Of a stretch of 7,551 nucleotides of DNA, positions 6,188 through 7,551 are shown piece after piece (position 1 is the stretch's first letter; each line of letters begins with the position of its first letter). Both the position numbers and the translations under genes were made by a program. The notes under the pieces are model-generated. The model worked only from the letters and a program-made list of their open reading frames with translations. It was not told the DNA's origin and did no database searches. The DNA is from UBA4661 sp002405405 (GTDB lineage: Bacteria; Bacteroidota; Ignavibacteria; Kapaibacteriales; UBA4661): contig DAIUAL010000161.1 of the NCBI GenBank assembly GCA_036847245.1, positions 1 through 7,551 of the forward strand, written 5' to 3'.

Positions 6188-7551
6188 TTAAAACGCCATG
6201 GTTTCTTTGACTGCTGCTACTATATCCGCCGGTTGTAGCAGAATAGCTTGTTCCAATACTTTAGAAAAACCAACATGCACATCTTTGGAAGCAACACGGG
6301 TAACAGGAGCATCAAGATATCTGAAGCAATCCTTTCCGATACTCGAGGCAATTTCACCACCTAGACCACCTGTTAAGAAATGCTCATGAATCACAACAGC
6401 TCGATTAGTCTTGCGCACTGAGGCATAGACTGTTTCTTTATCCCACGGTGCAAGTGAGCGCAAATCAATGATTTCAGGGTTAAATCCTGCTGCAAGTAAT
6501 TCATCGAGGGCACGAAGGGTTACATGCATCGCATTTCCATACGTGATCAACGTAACATCACTACCTGATCGACGAATTTTCGCTTTACCAAATGGAATAA
6601 TAAAGTCATCAGGAGGCATTGATGCACTTGCAGGACGATAGTTATACAAGAATTTTGGCTCAATGTACATGGTCATACCTTCAGAACGAATAGCACTACG
6701 CATCAAACCAATGGCATCATCAGCAAAAGATGGACATACTACACGCACACCTGGTATATGAGAAAAAACAGCATCAAGATTTTGCGAGTGATATAAGCCA
6801 CCCTGAATGTATCCGCCGCTTGCCAAGCGTACAACAACATTCGGGGCAAATTGTCCTTTAGTTCGCCAATACTCGTGGGCGGATTCGATAAACTGTTCCA
6901 TAGCGGGCCAAAAATAATCAGCGAATTCTGCCCCCTCAACCACGACACGGATATCCTTGCGATATCTTGTAAATCCATTTGCCGTACCCATAATATAGTC
7001 TTCTGCGATCGGCGCATTAAATACGCGATCATTACCAAACTCCGTCATCATTCCTTTTGGCACATTAAATATGCCTTGCTTTTCTTTCGAAGCAACGTCT
7101 TGCCCCCAAAGGAATGTATTGGGATTGCGCCGAAATTCTTGTTTCATTGCCTCGTTAATGCCTTCACGCAATGTTAATTGTGGAGCCGAAGGATCGTTCA
7201 CATAACGCGATTCGGAATCATCATTGTAGTCTACTACTGCCGGAGGCATAACAAATTGCTTGTAACTCTCAGGAGCAGGATCAGGAGCCGGCTCACAACG
7301 ATCTGCCGCTGCAAAAATTGCTGCTTTATTTTCTGCTTCTATGGCGACAATTTCTTCTTCCTTGAGAATTTTTTTATCAATCAAGAGTTTGCGCATACGT
7401 GGAAGCGGGTCACGAGATTTCATCTCTTCCAATTCTTCTTTTGAACGATATAAATCGTGATTATCGGAGTTTGAATGCGAGCCTAAACGATCACAGTCGG
7501 CATGAACAAATGCTGCACCTTGTCCTGAAAAAACATATTTGCGGGCTTCTT
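6188..7551 (-). CDS. Fused alpha/beta E1 component of a 2-oxoacid dehydrogenase, 3' part, cut by the right window edge
   Basis: E1 is the thiamine-diphosphate-dependent decarboxylase of pyruvate or branched-chain 2-oxoacid dehydrogenase complexes, passing the acyl group to lipoyl-E2 in the cytosol. The frame is open from the right edge to TAA at 6190-6188, giving 453 complete codons. The first ones (7549-7436) encode an E1-alpha C-terminus with GSHSNSD and LYRSKEEL, then RDPLPRMRKLL. An Ala/Pro-rich linker follows (about 7318-7180), then a complete E1-beta part from LTLREGINEAM (near 7177). PIAEDYIMGTANG carries the thiamine-contacting Glu at 7003-7001; GLYHSQNLD and the C-terminal HEHFLTGGLGGEI and LDAPVTRV are also typical. 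The TTG at 7432 is internal to this frame, not a start. About 300 N-terminal residues, with the thiamine-binding alpha part, are probably outside the window. Substrate (pyruvate or branched-chain acids) cannot be decided. A strong terminator separates it from the next gene. Confidence 0.92.
   Translation of the reverse strand, partial: EARKYVFSGQGAAFVHADCDRLGSHSNSDNHDLYRSKEELEEMKSRDPLPRMRKLLIDKKILKEEEIVAIEAENKAAIFAAADRCEPAPDPAPESYKQFVMPPAVVDYNDDSESRYVNDPSAPQLTLREGINEAMKQEFRRNPNTFLWGQDVASKEKQGIFNVPKGMMTEFGNDRVFNAPIAEDYIMGTANGFTRYRKDIRVVVEGAEFADYFWPAMEQFIESAHEYWRTKGQFAPNVVVRLASGGYIQGGLYHSQNLDAVFSHIPGVRVVCPSFADDAIGLMRSAIRSEGMTMYIEPKFLYNYRPASASMPPDDFIIPFGKAKIRRSGSDVTLITYGNAMHVTLRALDELLAAGFNPEIIDLRSLAPWDKETVYASVRKTNRAVVIHEHFLTGGLGGEIASSIGKDCFRYLDAPVTRVASKDVHVGFSKVLEQAILLQPADIVAAVKETMAF

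Noticed and set aside
7430..7432. TTG as the start of a stand-alone E1-beta gene
   Set aside because: The frame is open to the right edge, and the codons before the TTG encode a recognisable E1-alpha C-terminus, so the TTG is an internal leucine codon.
1..7551. A new defence system, CRISPR array, insertion sequence or tRNA/rRNA gene
   Set aside because: Reading both strands I found no spaced repeats, transposase-like frame, terminal inverted repeats or cloverleaf. Apart from the methyltransferase, the genes are metabolic, envelope or transport genes of known families.

Overview
The window reads as bacterial chromosome with every supported gene on the minus strand. Two are cut by the window edges, and five complete genes lie between them. 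The lineage looks like the Bacteroidota/Chlorobiota (FCB) group. The support is the IspH sequence style (the IRAHGEPP and GKKDHAEV segments resemble Bacteroidota-type IspH), a dehydrogenase E1 with its alpha and beta parts fused in one chain, and mostly weak or absent Shine-Dalgarno sequences. This rests on remembered family features, not a search, so treat it as tentative.

Layout, in the direction of transcription (high to low coordinates). At 7551-6188 is the 3' two-thirds of a fused thiamine-diphosphate-dependent 2-oxoacid dehydrogenase E1 gene, closed by a strong intrinsic terminator (about 6170-6123). A run of six close genes follows: an MFS transporter (6092-4830), a HAD hydrolase (4829-4113), cytidylate kinase cmk (4085-3432), ispH (3346-2384), mltG (2387-1371) and the 5' part of a Type III-like adenine DNA methyltransferase (1314 to beyond position 1). 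Junctions run from a 4-bp overlap to an 85-bp gap, and I see no terminator between the genes, so they could form one transcription unit.

Functionally, cmk (pyrimidine nucleotide salvage), ispH (last step of the non-mevalonate isoprenoid pathway, feeding undecaprenyl phosphate and quinones) and mltG (trimming of nascent peptidoglycan strands) are a housekeeping block linked to growth and the cell envelope. The HAD phosphatase and the transporter have no assigned substrate. The methyltransferase is the accessory element: its conserved ends match the neighbourhood in composition, but its predicted target-recognition region is clearly AT-richer, as expected if that module was exchanged. Its partner gene (a Type III Res subunit, if there is one) would lie past the left edge.

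I found no RNA genes, CRISPR arrays, insertion sequences or convincing new system. No stretch over 300 bases lacks a gene. The most interesting points are the mosaic methyltransferase at the end of a housekeeping gene run, its possible upstream GTG start, and the fused E1.
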